Positions 19,801 through 27,209 of a DNA stretch of 64,000 nucleotides are shown one piece after another (within the stretch, counting starts at the first letter, position 1; every line of letters starts with the position of its first letter). Under the pieces are notes generated by a model that was not told the origin of the DNA, did no database searches, and was given only the letters and a program-made list of their open reading frames with translations. The position numbers and the translations under genes are program-made. Origin of the DNA: Castor canadensis (taxonomy: Eukaryota > Chordata > Mammalia > Rodentia > Castoridae); contig NC_133401.1 in assembly GCF_047511655.1 (NCBI RefSeq), positions 16,176,001-16,240,000 of the forward strand, written 5' to 3'.

Positions 19801-20669
19801 AGAGGAGTGGGAACGCCAGTATAGCCGCCAGAGCCGCTCGCCATCTCCCCGTTACAGTGAGTGTCCCCCCTTGGCCAGGCTGCTTCCTGCACTGGACGGG
19901 GCTCAACATAAAGAAGTCGGGTGTTGTGGTTCAACCCTGTAATCCTAGCACTCAGGAGGATGAGGCAGGAGGATTGAAATTCAAGGCTAGCCTGGGCTAT
20001 ATAGGGAGACTCTCACAGCTCCCCCCCCACAAAAAAAAAACCAAAACAAAACAAAAAACGGGTGTGAGTGTAGCTTAAGTGGTAGAGCACCTACCTAGCA
20101 AGCTCCCAAGCCTTAAGTTCAAACCCCATTACCGCCAAAAAAAAAAAGCCAGGCAGAGTCACTAAAAATCAGGGAGCATTGTCCACGTGAGCATATAAAT
20201 GAATGCTGAGCACAGGCACCTGTGTGTGCATGGTGGGTCACTTCGGTCTGAGGTCTAGGAATGAGGAGCAGTGCTGCTTTCCAGCACTCTGGCGGGCTGC
20301 CAGGGACAGTGTGCAGTCTCAGAAAAATGACACTGGCCTTCAGGACCCCAGCTCCAGGTGGGGAGGAGCCCTGGCCAGGCAGCTACCCTGTCATCACCCG
20401 CACTCCTTTCCTTTCCAGGTCGGGAATACAGCTCTTCCCGGAGGTGAGGACTAACCCCAACCCCACTCCTCTAGTGGCAGGGCTGGGCTCCTCTGTTGCA
20501 AAGCTCCTCCTCACAGCCCAGTCCCCAGTTACTGGAGCCCCTTCTGGTGGCCCCAGAAGTGCCAGTGTGCATGCACTGAGTTTCCCTGTGTCCCGACCAC
20601 TCATGGACCTCCCCTTCTCTCTCCAGGCGCTCTAGGTCACGGTCCCGAAGCCCACATTACCGACACTAG
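4798..20669 (+). CDS. CLASRP: CLASRP (SFRS16), Clk4-associating SR-related protein, 19 coding exons, 5' end outside window
   Basis: Joined exons: 4798-4895, 5410-5511, 5672-5751, 8812-8896, 9636-9784, 10640-10736, 12253-12331, 12409-12482, 13858-13899, 14558-14773, 14903-15190, 16647-16916, 17252-17291, 17607-17667, 17863-17921, 18027-18073, 19774-19856, 20419-20443, 20627-20669. All junctions are AG/GT and keep phase, giving 1938 nt (645 residues plus stop). The human protein is about 674 residues, so only about 33 N-terminal residues lie upstream. Order: conserved N-terminal alternative-splicing-regulator (DRY_EERY/SWAP-like) region, Glu-rich acidic stretch, basic linker, poly-Ala, poly-Ser, two RS-rich exons, Lys/Glu-rich helical segment, short C-terminal RS tail ending in SPHYRH. 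Known role of the family: nuclear-speckle SR-related protein that binds CLK4 and affects CLK1 splicing. Identity is secure; function is from the family. Confidence 0.97.
5410..5511 (+). CDS. CLASRP: CLASRP exon, N-terminal domain
   Basis: It encodes MPWQGDTNNMIDRFDVRAHL and onward to PPLLTT. It is 102 nt with phase 2 at both ends, so it can be skipped without a frameshift. Donor GTAAGC. Confidence 0.95.
5672..5751 (+). CDS. CLASRP: CLASRP exon, N-terminal domain
   Basis: It encodes SPEQESDERKCNYERYRGLV followed by QNDFAG. The preceding intron is only 160 bp. The acceptor is CCTGAAG, a weak site with AAG rather than CAG. Donor GTGAGT. Confidence 0.94.
6020..6110 (-). repeat. ID-type SINE, reverse
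   Basis: Poly-T followed by TTTGAACTCAGGACTTTGCA and TACTTGAGCCATGCC, the reversed ID body. Confidence 0.8.
6575..6990 (+). repeat. B1-dID interrupted by a younger B1-dID
   Basis: The outer copy occupies 6575-6687 and 6895-6990. The inner short-ID copy is 6688-6894. Flanks GAAAATACCCAACAC (6673-6687) and GAAAATATCCAATAC (6895-6909) form a 15-bp duplication with two mismatches. Confidence 0.85.
7302..8043 (-). mobile_element. Young 5'-truncated L1, antisense to CLASRP
   Basis: Read on the minus strand it holds the ORF2 C-terminus (about 8043 down to a stop near 7790; MWYLYTMEFYAAMKKNEMLS is readable without breaks), a 3' UTR with a purine-rich G-run tract, and an A-rich end. A perfect 16-bp duplication, GTGGCACCTGTTTTCT, sits at 7286-7301 and 8044-8059. 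The open reading tail and perfect duplication point to a fairly recent insertion. It cannot move itself because most of ORF2 and all of ORF1 are absent. Confidence 0.93.
8812..8896 (+). CDS. CLASRP: CLASRP exon, N-terminal domain
   Basis: It encodes SEEQCLYQIYIDELYGGLQR and PSEDEKK. The acceptor CAACAG has a poor pyrimidine tract. The preceding 3.06-kb intron holds the young antisense L1. Confidence 0.95.
8897..9635 (+). other. CLASRP: CLASRP intron, unique sequence
   Basis: 739 bp with no recognised repeat. The minus strand is open here as part of a 377-codon frame (see findings). Confidence 0.6.
9636..9784 (+). CDS. CLASRP: CLASRP exon, acidic region
   Basis: It encodes LAEKKASIGYTYEDSTVAEV and then a Glu-rich run (EKPEEEESPAEEESNSDEDE) to VIPDI. 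The donor is GTGGGG, a weak +3 to +6 match. Confidence 0.95.
9785..10639 (+). other. CLASRP: CLASRP pyrimidine-rich intron
   Basis: 855 bp dominated by C and T on the sense strand, including a run of C near 10350. No repeat family was recognised. Confidence 0.7.
10640..10736 (+). CDS. CLASRP: CLASRP exon
   Basis: It encodes DVEVDVDELNQEQVADLNKQ and then ATTYGMADGDFVR. Acceptor TTGGTGCAG, donor GTGAGG. The upstream intron is strongly pyrimidine-rich. Confidence 0.95.
10946..10961 (-). promoter_or_regulatory. Possible CTCF-like motif
   Basis: CAGCGCCCTCTAGGGG resembles the reverse CTCF core (AGCGCCCCCTNGTGG) with mismatches. It is a motif match by eye only. Confidence 0.3.
11080..12072 (-). 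repeat. Four to five reverse SINEs in tandem
   Basis: B1-like 11080-11255, short-ID B1-dID 11278-11478, diverged ID+B1 11490-11700, B1 remnant 11700-11818, long-ID B1-dID 11835-12072. All are antisense to CLASRP, so their A-tails read as poly-T on the sense strand. Confidence 0.8.
12253..12331 (+). CDS. CLASRP: CLASRP exon
   Basis: It encodes MLRKDKEEAEAIKHAKALEE and then EKAMYS, a charged helical segment. It ends in phase 0. The next intron is only 77 bp, so intron retention is plausible. Confidence 0.95.
12409..12482 (+). CDS. CLASRP: CLASRP exon, basic linker
   Basis: It encodes GRRSRRQRREFREKRLRGRK and ISPP, an Arg/Lys-rich segment that could act in nuclear import (inference). Donor GTAGGG. 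Confidence 0.95.
13075..13415 (+). repeat. B1-like halves plus long-form ID, with hairpin
   Basis: B1-like 13075-13190, a second B1-like piece 13195-13300 containing a 13-bp inverted repeat, then an ID with AGTGGTAGAGCACCTGCC (13310-13395). Confidence 0.75.
13480..13660 (+). repeat. MIR element
   Basis: It contains GAGCTGTGTGACCGTGGGCA and TGACCTCTCTGGGC, the conserved MIR core, followed by a GTGCCTGGCACATA-like end. Confidence 0.8.
13858..13899 (+). CDS. CLASRP: CLASRP 42-nt microexon-like exon
   Basis: It encodes YARRDSPTYDPYK. It has phase 2 at both ends (42 nt), so it is skippable in frame. Acceptor TCCACAG, donor GTAAGT (strong). Confidence 0.95.
13900..14557 (+). other. CLASRP: CLASRP intron, no repeats seen
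   Basis: 658 bp of unique sequence. 14020-14150 is AT-richer than its surroundings. No exon could be supported. Confidence 0.6.
14558..14773 (+). CDS. CLASRP: CLASRP exon, SR start and poly-Ala/Pro-Gly segment
   Basis: It encodes SPSESSSESRSRSRSPSPGR, EEKITFITSFGGSDEE, an uninterrupted alanine run, then a Pro/Gly segment ending GRNASA. It is 216 nt with phase 2 at both ends. The frame-correct donor is GTCGGT, and an alternative GT lies 4 nt downstream. The exon is CpG-rich. Confidence 0.94.
14903..15190 (+). CDS. CLASRP: CLASRP exon, poly-Ser and first RS domain
   Basis: It encodes a Ser run, alternating RS dipeptides, RRGGGGYYRSGRH, more RS, and RYSRSPARRGG. It is 288 nt with phase 2 at both ends; donor GTGTGT is weak. 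Serine is written mostly with TCN codons, unlike the next exon. Confidence 0.95.
15191..16646 (+). other. CLASRP: CLASRP intron between the two RS exons
   Basis: 1.46 kb, almost repeat-free apart from a short ID-like remnant near 16035-16095. No exon was supported. Confidence 0.6.
16647..16916 (+). CDS. CLASRP: CLASRP exon, second RS domain
   Basis: It encodes SRSRSGDRYRRGARGPRHHS, RS repeats, then REKLTRPAASPAVGEKLKK. It is 270 nt with phase 2 at both ends. Serine is almost all AGC, giving a hexanucleotide AGCCGN repeat near 16750-16840. This exon is a few codons longer than my memory of the human one. Confidence 0.95.
16917..17606 (+). other. CLASRP: CLASRP short introns around the 40-nt exon
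   Basis: Introns 16917-17251 and 17292-17606 are unique, GC-rich sequence with no other feature seen. Confidence 0.6.
17252..17291 (+). CDS. CLASRP: CLASRP 40-nt exon
   Basis: It encodes TEPAAGKETGAAK. It ends in phase 0 at GTCAGT. The short neighbouring introns (335 and 315 bp) hold no recognised repeats. Confidence 0.93.
17607..17667 (+). CDS. CLASRP: CLASRP exon
   Basis: It encodes PKLTPQEKLKLRMQKALNRQ. Acceptor CCCCAG, donor GTAGGT. Confidence 0.95.
17863..17921 (+). CDS. CLASRP: CLASRP exon, charged helix
   Basis: It encodes KADKKAAQEKMIQQEHERQ. Donor GTCAGG is weak. The following 105-bp intron carries a run of 13 G. Confidence 0.95.
18027..18073 (+). CDS. CLASRP: CLASRP exon, charged helix
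   Basis: It encodes EREDELRAMARKIRM. Acceptor CTGCAG, donor GTAAGG. Confidence 0.95.
18074..19773 (+). other. CLASRP: CLASRP intron with old and young SINEs
   Basis: Reverse ID fragment 18383-18430; MIR-like stretches about 18440-18850 and 19390-19510; SINEs 19010-19383. The remainder is unique. Confidence 0.65.
19010..19383 (+). repeat. B1-dID short-ID form plus diverged B1/ID
   Basis: 19010-19210 is a B1-dID with an internal A-run and deleted ID half. 19224-19383 is a shortened B1 joined to an ID with an A-rich end. Confidence 0.8.
19774..19856 (+). CDS. CLASRP: CLASRP exon, charged helix and RS
   Basis: It encodes ERERREKEREEWERQYSRQS and RSPSPRY. A B1+ID SINE pair begins about 60 bp downstream of its GTGAGT donor. 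Confidence 0.95.
19918..20152 (+). repeat. B1 monomer plus ID SINE
   Basis: B1 at 19918-20060 (GGCTAGCCTGGGCTATAT) and ID at 20061-20152 (AGTGGTAGAGCACCTACC) lie between the last CLASRP exons. Confidence 0.8.
20419..20443 (+). CDS. CLASRP: CLASRP 25-nt microexon
   Basis: It encodes REYSSSR between a CTTTCCAG acceptor and a GTGAGG donor. It is not a multiple of three, so skipping would change the C-terminus. Confidence 0.92.
20627..20669 (+). CDS. CLASRP: CLASRP terminal coding exon
   Basis: It encodes RSRSRSRSPHYRH and the TAG stop. The 3' UTR is only about 83 nt. Confidence 0.96.
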
Positions 20670-20732
20670 GTGGAAGGGAGGGGTGAGGCCGGGTCCTGGC
20701 TGAGCTGCGATGCTGCTGGTTTTCTCTAGTGA

Positions 20733-20738
20733 AATAAA
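20733..20738 (+). terminator. CLASRP: CLASRP poly(A) signal AATAAA
   Basis: A canonical hexamer lies 64 nt after the stop codon. GT-rich sequence follows at about 20770-20795, as expected downstream of a cleavage site near 20752. Confidence 0.9.
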
Positions 20739-20752
20739 AACAAATGTTATTT

Positions 20753-21214
20753 AATGCCCTTCCCTGGGCCTGGTGTTGTCTGTGTGGTTGGTGTGGGCCT
20801 CAAACCCAGTGTCCACCAGCCAGGGTGGGACTTGGTCTCGCAGGGCAGGTGAGGATGCTGTGGTAATGTACAACCTGCTGCAGCCCAGCAAAGCCTGCTG
20901 GGAACAGGGGCCAGCTCCAGGGAGACCAGGCCTGTCTGTGGACAGGGCGTCTGGCCCAACCTGTGGAGGATGGGCTGCGACTCACTCTGCCCAGGGGCCT
21001 CTGGTGACAGGTCCAGACCTCTTCCCCGCCCTCGCCCGGCCCCTGCCCTGGCCTCACCCACCCCAAGAACCGGGAGCACAGCTTTCTGTGCCAATCCTGT
21101 TGTGCCCTGGGCACTGGGGGCTGGCCTCCTCCTCACCCCCCTCCCCAAACCGGTCCATCCAGCTGTCCACCCCAAGGAGGGGGTGCCTCCTATTCCAAGA
21201 AAGCCAGAGGCCAG
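20753..21214. other. Intergenic gap between convergent CLASRP and ZNF296
   Basis: About 460 bp of GC-rich unique sequence separates the two 3' ends. No gene or repeat was recognised. Confidence 0.7.
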
Positions 21215-21238
21215 GCACGTGGTAGATAGTGGATAACA

Positions 21239-21244
21239 TTTACT
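21239..21244 (-). terminator. ZNF296: Candidate ZNF296 poly(A) signal, AGTAAA variant
   Basis: On the minus strand AGTAAA occurs about 62 nt after the stop. No AATAAA or ATTAAA was seen on this strand between 20753 and 21305. AGTAAA is a known weaker variant. Confidence 0.55.
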
Positions 21245-21305
21245 AACAGGGAAGGACAAGGAGGGACACAGAACATGGACAGAGTGAGGGACAGCACTTG
21301 AGTGC

Positions 21306-22267
21306 TCAGGCCACCTCAGGGTGTTTCTGGCGCAGGTGTTTGTCCAGGGTGGCCCGCAGGCCGAAGGGCACACAGCAGTGTGGGCACTCATAGCGGGTGC
21401 TGCCAGGCCCCAGGCCATGCATGCGGCGGTGGCGGTTGAGCTTGCTGCTCTGGGCGCAGGCGTAGGGACACTGGTCACAGGCATAGGGCCGCTCGCCGGT
21501 GTGTGAGCGCCTGTGCACTGTGAGGTTGCTGCTGTTGGTGAAGTGCTTCCCGCAGAACTCACAGCTGCCCCCGGGCCCACGGCTCTTGCCTCCTGACTTG
21601 GGGATCTTCTTGGGTGATACCTGGCTCTTTACAGGCTCAGTTCTCTGTGCTTTGGGGACAGGTCCCCAATCACCCCCCCTGGGGCCCGCCTGAGCCCCAA
21701 GGCCAGGAGCCCCTGGCTCCTGAACACCCGCTGTGGCTGCAGCTCCAGCCCCTTCACCACTACTATGTGGAAGGGTGCTGGCTGGTGTGGCAGCGTGGGC
21801 AGCAGGCTCTGGAGGGGCAGTGGAGGCTGGCTCCAGGCTTCTGGTGGCCATGCAGGGGCTTGGGACTGACAGCTGCCGGTGGGTCTTCTTGTGGCGGTTG
21901 AGCTTGCTGCTCTGGGCGCAGGCGTAGGGACACTGGTCACAGGCATAGGGCCGCTCACCCGTGTGTGAGCGCATATGCACCTTGAGGTTGCTGAAGGAGC
22001 TAAGGGTCTTCTTGCACACCAGGCACGTGGGGCTGCGCCGGGAGATGCCACTCATGCCAGGGGCCTTGGCTTCAGGTGGGGGCCCCACTACTGCTGACAC
22101 AGCCGCGGCCACCTCAGCCAGGCCCAGCAGCGGGGCCTCCGGGGCCTCTGATTCCGTCTGGTAGATGGACAGCCCATGGTCCCACTGGGCATGGCGCAGC
22201 AGCTTCCAGGCCCCAGTGAACTGTCGGCCACAGCGAAGGCAGCTCAGGGCTTTCAGCTCTGGGGGTT
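21306..22267 (-). CDS. ZNF296: ZNF296 coding exon 3 (six fingers)
   Basis: It opens with [17 protein letters not shown] after a TTTCTAG acceptor and ends with TGA at 21306-21308. It holds all fingers after the first. Confidence 0.96.
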
Positions 22268-25107
22268 CTAGAAACGAGAGAAGGGGCAGGGTGTTAGTGC
22301 AGGTGGCGGAAGTCACAGGTTACAGTGCCAGCTGGACACCTTCCGGAGGAAAAGGCTCCACTCCAGGGGCCTGGGGCTCTGCAGTAACAAGACAGATGAA
22401 GTGACCTGCCTTTGAAGCTTCTGGAAGTAAGGCATTCTCTGCTGTGAGTGCTGAATACATGAGCACTCTGTGTATTTGAAAATAACTTTAAGAAAAAAGC
22501 GCTATGTTAAGTCAATGTGAGAATGCATTTTATATTGGGGAAAGGGAAAGTCAGGAAGGCCTTGCAAAAGAGGTGACAGGCTAGGGGTGTGACTCAGTGG
22601 CAGAGCTATGTGTAGCATGCTAGAGGCCCTGGGTTCCATCTCTAGCAGTGGGAGTAAAAAAAAAAGACCAAAATCATGGAGTGCTTTTGAAGGTGCTGTG
22701 CCAGCATCCAAGTTTCATACAAAACAGAGACAGAGACATTTTCCCCAGGTCACACAGCTTGGAACCGGTGCGGGTGGAGTTGGGATTCAACCAGAAACCT
22801 GGGGAGTGGGAGCGGGTGGAGAACAGGTTTAAAATGGCTGGTTTGAACTCAGGACTTTGGACTTTCAAAGAAGGCCCTGTACCACTTGAGCTATAGATTA
22901 CTGGGTGGGGTTTTGTGTGTCAGGTTCCACACAATGATCTGTTTTTCCCCTCTTGCCGCAGGTCTAGATGGGAGAGAGGACCTGCCCCTCCCCGTCACTG
23001 CATAGACCCCAAATAGGTCCCCCCCATTTTGGCGGGGGGTGGTGCTGAGGTTTGAACTCAGAGCTTCATGCTTGCTAGGCAGGCGCCCTATCATTTGAGC
23101 CACTCCACCAGCCCATAATTGACCACAAATTTGTTTTCTCTAGACCCTCTCAAATTGTTCCTAGATTTTTTAAAATCCTAGACAGCCTTGCATGGGGTGG
23201 CCCTTGGGATGCAACACTGAACCAGGGTCAAGGGCAAGAGCTTGGAGCCAGGCACTGGTGGCTCACCCCTATAATCAGGAGGATCGCCCAGGCAAACAGT
23301 TCTTTAGACCCCATGTCCAAAATAAGCAGAGCAAAATGAACTGAGGTGTGGCTCAAGCAGTAGAGTGTCTACTTTGCAAGCACAAAGCCCTGACTTCAAA
23401 CCCCAGTCCCAACCCCCCCCCAAAAAAGAAAGTCAAGAGCTCAGGTGAAGGCTGCCTGACTGAAGTCAAATTCATAGCCCCCTGTTCCCTGGTCATGTGA
23501 CCTTGGGTGAGACATCTTTGCCTCAGTGTCCTCAGCCATAGGGATCCCAGGGGCTCCCTCTGTTCCGGATCGTCCTGACCTCCAGTAGGGAACAACTGAG
23601 CAAGCTGGTTCATATAAAACCCTCAACAAACATGAGCTGACCCCCCACTAAGGTGCCCACAATTCCAAGTATTGGGAGAGTTTTGCTCTTGGGACTCCAT
23701 CACAGCCCCACCCATGTCCAGCTACCCACCCTGTCTTATTTAATTATAGCTCCTCCCCCTCCCACCATCGGCCCTTCCTGGCCCAGCCCTGAATATATAA
23801 TTCCATCTCTCAGCCCGGGGCTGGAGATTCAAAGGTTTGGATAAGTCCTGCAGCCAGCACTTGTAAGAAGTGTTACTTTGGTTCAAGCACCAGTAAAGGT
23901 TTTAATTCCCTCCCCAGAGAAGGGTGTCCCAAGTATCCAGCACCAAACCAGGGTTTTTCCCAGCGTTTAGGGCTGAAAAATCCAGAAGCCCCTTCCCTAA
24001 CTCTGAACAAGCTGCCCCATCAGAACAGATGGGAGGGGGTGGCCTTCCCCCGCCCCCCTCAGGCCACTGCCCTCCCTAGAGGTACCCCCTGTTGCCACCC
24101 TGGTCCAGGCACCTGGCCAGTTATTTCTGTCCATGGGGAAAGAGAAGTGAAACCAGATTGGGGGGTGTGTGGCAAGTGTCTAGGCCAGTTAACTTCCTGG
24201 GGCTGGCCACACCCTGTGGGCGGTCCCCCTCCCCTGTCCAGCCTCCGCCCCTGCCCCACCTCTAGTCCCAGCCCTAGGACAGGCAAGCCCTGGCCACGCC
24301 TAGGCTGCACCCCAGGGAGCCAGAAAGGGGAAGTAAGGCTCGGCGCCTTGCCTGTCCACCTCGGCCCCCTCTCCCGCAGGAAGCCCAGCGCCTCGGACTG
24401 GAGAGGGGGCCTGCGCCGGGCTTGTCTCACCTGACACCTGGCCGGGGCTGCGGCCGCTGAAGGGCTGACAGCCCAGCTTCTTGTGGTCCATGAAGACAGT
24501 GATGGCTTCCAATGGGAAGGTCTGCAGGCAGCGGCCGCAAGTCAACAGATCTGGGTGTTTGTCGGTCCAGGGCTGACGGTCTGCAGGGAGGAAGCGGGTG
24601 GTGAGCGTGGGTGGGGCCAGGCTCGGGGTTCCGAGGGAGAGGGGAAAACCGAAGGCCAGAGGGGGGCCTGGGGGACAGGACCGGGCGAAGGACATAAGGC
24701 AGACCCAGGGGTCCATTCTCAGAGGAGTGGGTCCCACCTGAGGGCCACAGGGAAGGCAGGCTGGTCCCAAGGCCAGGGCGGAGGAGCGAGGCACGGGAGA
24801 ACTCACCGGCAGGGTTAGGGGTCAGCGGCATCCACAGGGCCCAGTGGCTCCGCACGCCGAAGGCGTGGAGGGCGGCCCCCGCGGGCCCGGGGCCCAGGGA
24901 CTGGCGGGGTTCGCCCCCGAGCCTCTCGGGCGCGGACCTGTCCTTCGGGGACAAGTGCCCCAGCCCCTGGGCCTGCAGGGACTGCGCGTCTGGCTCGGGC
25001 TTCACATCGATGACGAGGTCCGACATCTCCATCTCGTCGTCTGGAGTGGTGGCGGCGGGCACGGGGTGTACTCTGCGGGGCATGCTGCCGGCCTTGCGGC
25101 GGGACAT
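21306..25107 (-). CDS. ZNF296: ZNF296, BCL11-like C2H2 zinc-finger transcription factor
   Basis: Exons on the minus strand: 25107-24807, 24580-24431, 22267-21306 (1413 nt, 470 residues; human about 475). The N-terminus MSRRKAGS matches the MSRRK-type RBBP4/NuRD-binding motif known from FOG1, SALL and BCL11 proteins. Fingers: CCHC-type 115-138, atypical C2H2 160-181, pair 232-252 and 260-280, pair 386-406 and 414-434, and last 445-466. Classical TGERPY linkers join the pairs. The middle is low-complexity Ala/Pro/Gly. The start is fixed by the N-terminal motif although its Kozak context is weak (C at -3). Family knowledge: a nuclear DNA-binding regulator linked to reprogramming and heterochromatin. 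The C-terminus ends HPEVA, a few residues shorter than human as I remember it. Confidence 0.96.
22575..22660 (+). repeat. ID-type SINE, classical form
   Basis: GGGTGTGACTCAGTGGCAGA and GGCCCTGGGTTCCATC boxes and an A-tail at 22657-22666. Confidence 0.75.
22840..23115 (-). repeat. Two reverse ID-type SINEs
   Basis: 22840-22896 and 23025-23115, each with the reversed TTTGAACTCAG box and a CTTGAGC or TTTGAGCCACTCC end. Confidence 0.75.
23245..23560 (+). repeat. Internally deleted B1-dID and MIR
   Basis: 23245-23435 lacks much of the B1 half but keeps the long ID part. About 23450-23560 has MIR-like GTCATGTGACCTTGGGTGAG. Confidence 0.65.
24431..24580 (-). CDS. ZNF296: ZNF296 coding exon 2 (CCHC finger)
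   Basis: It encodes [20 protein letters not shown] and the C-x2-C...H-x4-C finger ending DHKKLGC. It is 150 nt with phase 1 at both ends, so skipping would remove this finger without a frameshift. Confidence 0.95.
24807..25107 (-). CDS. ZNF296: ZNF296 coding exon 1
   Basis: It encodes residues 1-100 plus one base: MSRRK motif, [20 protein letters not shown], and a Pro-rich end [10 protein letters not shown]. The donor is GTGAGT. It lies inside a CpG-rich segment. Confidence 0.95.
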
Positions 25108-25275
25108 GAGTCGCGGGCCGGGCCGGCGGGACAGGCGGGCTGAGGACGCACGAGCAGTGCGCGCTCGGAGCGCAGCGCTCAGGTGAGTGGCTGCGGCGAC
25201 CCGCGGCGAACTTTTACACGTGCTGGCCAGGCTGTGGCTCCGCCCACCGGGGGCGGGGCCTGGCGGGAGAGGACA
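25108..25275 (-). promoter_or_regulatory. ZNF296: ZNF296 promoter and 5' UTR, CpG-rich
   Basis: Dense CpG, a GC box (GGGGGCGGGGCC, about 25249-25260) and a CACGTG E-box (25217-25222) followed on the minus strand by a TGTAAAAG TATA-like stretch. The transcription start is not visible from sequence. Confidence 0.6.
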
Positions 25276-27039
25276 GGGGCGGCCCCGTAGGGGCCCAGCG
25301 GGAGGCCAAACTTAATTTACAGGCCTTGCCCACTGCCTTGGGCTTAATGACCAAACCTAATCCCTCCCAAGTCCACCGCCCAAGGAGGGAGTAGCAACAG
25401 CCCATTTTCGGGCTGGTGAAACTGAGGCACGGGATGCCTGCATGTACCCCGCAAGCCAGAAATGGTAGGCTGCCTTTCTTACTAGGCTCCCAATTATCAA
25501 TCTAGACTACGCCATTAATTGCATTCCAAGAAAAATCCATTTGGCAACCATTTATTGAGCGCCTACTAGGCACCAGGCTGTGTAATAAGCGCTGTCCTAA
25601 CAGAGTTCATACTTGGGGAAAAGTGCCTTTCATGATGGCAAGTACCATAGGGCAAAAAAAAAGGTAGGAAGGGGGACAGGGTTACGCCGTGCAAGGCTTT
25701 AGTTTTCTCCTGAATGCCTGGGAAGGGCAGACAGGTCAGAGTTGAGACCAGCCAGGACGCCAGTGCAATCAGGAATAACAAGGAGGGAGAGGAAGGAGAG
25801 AGAAGACAGGTCACTCAGTAAGGGTCATTTGGTTTTCCCGAGGCAGAAGCTCTGTCCCGGGGCTATTTCAGCCAAGGGAGGTTGTAATCCGCACACATCA
25901 TCTACTTTCTTTGTAGGCCTGGGCTGTCCACTAAAACCACATAGCCAAGCCCCCACCTGCCTCTCATGGGCCCCCTCCAACTTCCCTCCTGTAGCAATTC
26001 TCTCTCTGAGCGGCTGCTGTTTGAAGTGGCATCAACACCCAGCCCCACCCTCAATCCTTTACAAGTTCTTTTTTCTTCCGGGCACCAACCCCATCACAGT
26101 ATAGAACAGTCTGTTGACTGTCCTCTCCCCCACCCAGCGCAAGCCCCCTGAGGTTAGAGTCCGGGTCTGTCCTTCTGCAGGTGTCCCCAGCCCACCTGAG
26201 TGAATTCTGATGCTGATCTCCTGCCCTTCCTCATATTGTTATTCAGGTGTCGGCTCAATTGTCCTCCCCAGAGCCCAGGGCCTGCCTGACCAGCCCATCT
26301 AAAGTAACCCCACCCTGCTGAAGGCCTTGTAAATTACGCTGGATGACCTCCATCTGTCCCCAGTTCTCTCTTGGGCCTCAGTTTCTCCATCTTTCAAATT
26401 AGAGGACATTGGAAGTACAGGGTTATCTGAGGTAGTACTGAAGAAATCCACCCAGTTTTACCATCCACTTCTCCACTGTCCGTCAATTTTATCTTCCTGA
26501 AAGATCTTGTTTATGTATTTGCTTATTTATATCTTTATTTATCCACTAAAATGTAGGAAGTGTGTGTGGGGGGGTGGAGATTAGAGCCCCTACTGGTTCA
26601 TGACAATTTTTTTTTATATCTATGGGGTCTCCCTATGCCACCCAGGCTTGTCTGCAACTTCCTGGGTTCAACAGGGAGAAAGTGAATTCCATCTGGGCCT
26701 AGAGCAGCGAGATTCACATTCCCCACACAGGGTCTCAGTTTCCCTTTCTGTTAAAAGAGGCTGCAGAGAGGGCTGGAGGACAAAATGACCGCCTCCTGTC
26801 ATGCCAGGTGCTGTAATCCTTTTTTCTGGTTTGTTGCTGCTGAGGGCATGATCGCAAGGTTCCCTGTCGGGAAGGTGGGCTCACAAGGAAGGTGTCTGTG
26901 TGCAAGGGGGTGGGGGCCAAAGGCCAAACTCTCTACCCTTAACCCAGTGAGGTTGGGGTGGGGGGAGTCTTTCCCTTTTGGAGTTTCAGTTATGTTCCTA
27001 AAAATGGACATCCAGATGCCCCGACTCGCCGGGTGACAG
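25276..27039. other. Intergenic region between divergent ZNF296 and GEMIN7
   Basis: It contains an L2/MIR-like stretch from about 25545 (TTATTGAGCGCCTACTAGGC), another L2-like stretch about 26330-26560, and a B1/FLAM-like fossil about 26615-26680. No gene was recognised. Confidence 0.6.
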
Positions 27040-27209
27040 ACGCCAGCAGGAGGTTCCCAGTGCAGTGCAGGGCGCGGAGCCTGTGAACGGACGGTGACCA
27101 CGTGGGTCTGCAGCGGCGGCGGAACCCAGTTTCTGCGGCTCGCGGCCCGCCCGGGGCTCTCAGGCGGGGGCGCCGGCGGAAGTGGGGGCACCAGCAGGTG
27201 TGGACCTCG
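27040..27209 (+). promoter_or_regulatory. GEMIN7: Candidate GEMIN7 promoter and noncoding first exon
   Basis: A CpG-rich segment with an ETS-type CGGAAGTG (27177-27184) and CCACGTGG near 27098. It ends at a good donor (CTCG/GTGAGTAG) at 27209. Human GEMIN7 also has a noncoding first exon several kb upstream; the assignment here is by position. Confidence 0.45.

Larger units (their letters stand above)
22268..24430 (-). other. ZNF296: ZNF296 intron 2
   Basis: It contains ID SINEs (22575-22660 +, 22840-22896 -, 23025-23115 -), a shortened B1-dID (23245-23435 +) and a MIR (about 23450-23560). 23640-24430 is repeat-free. Confidence 0.75.
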
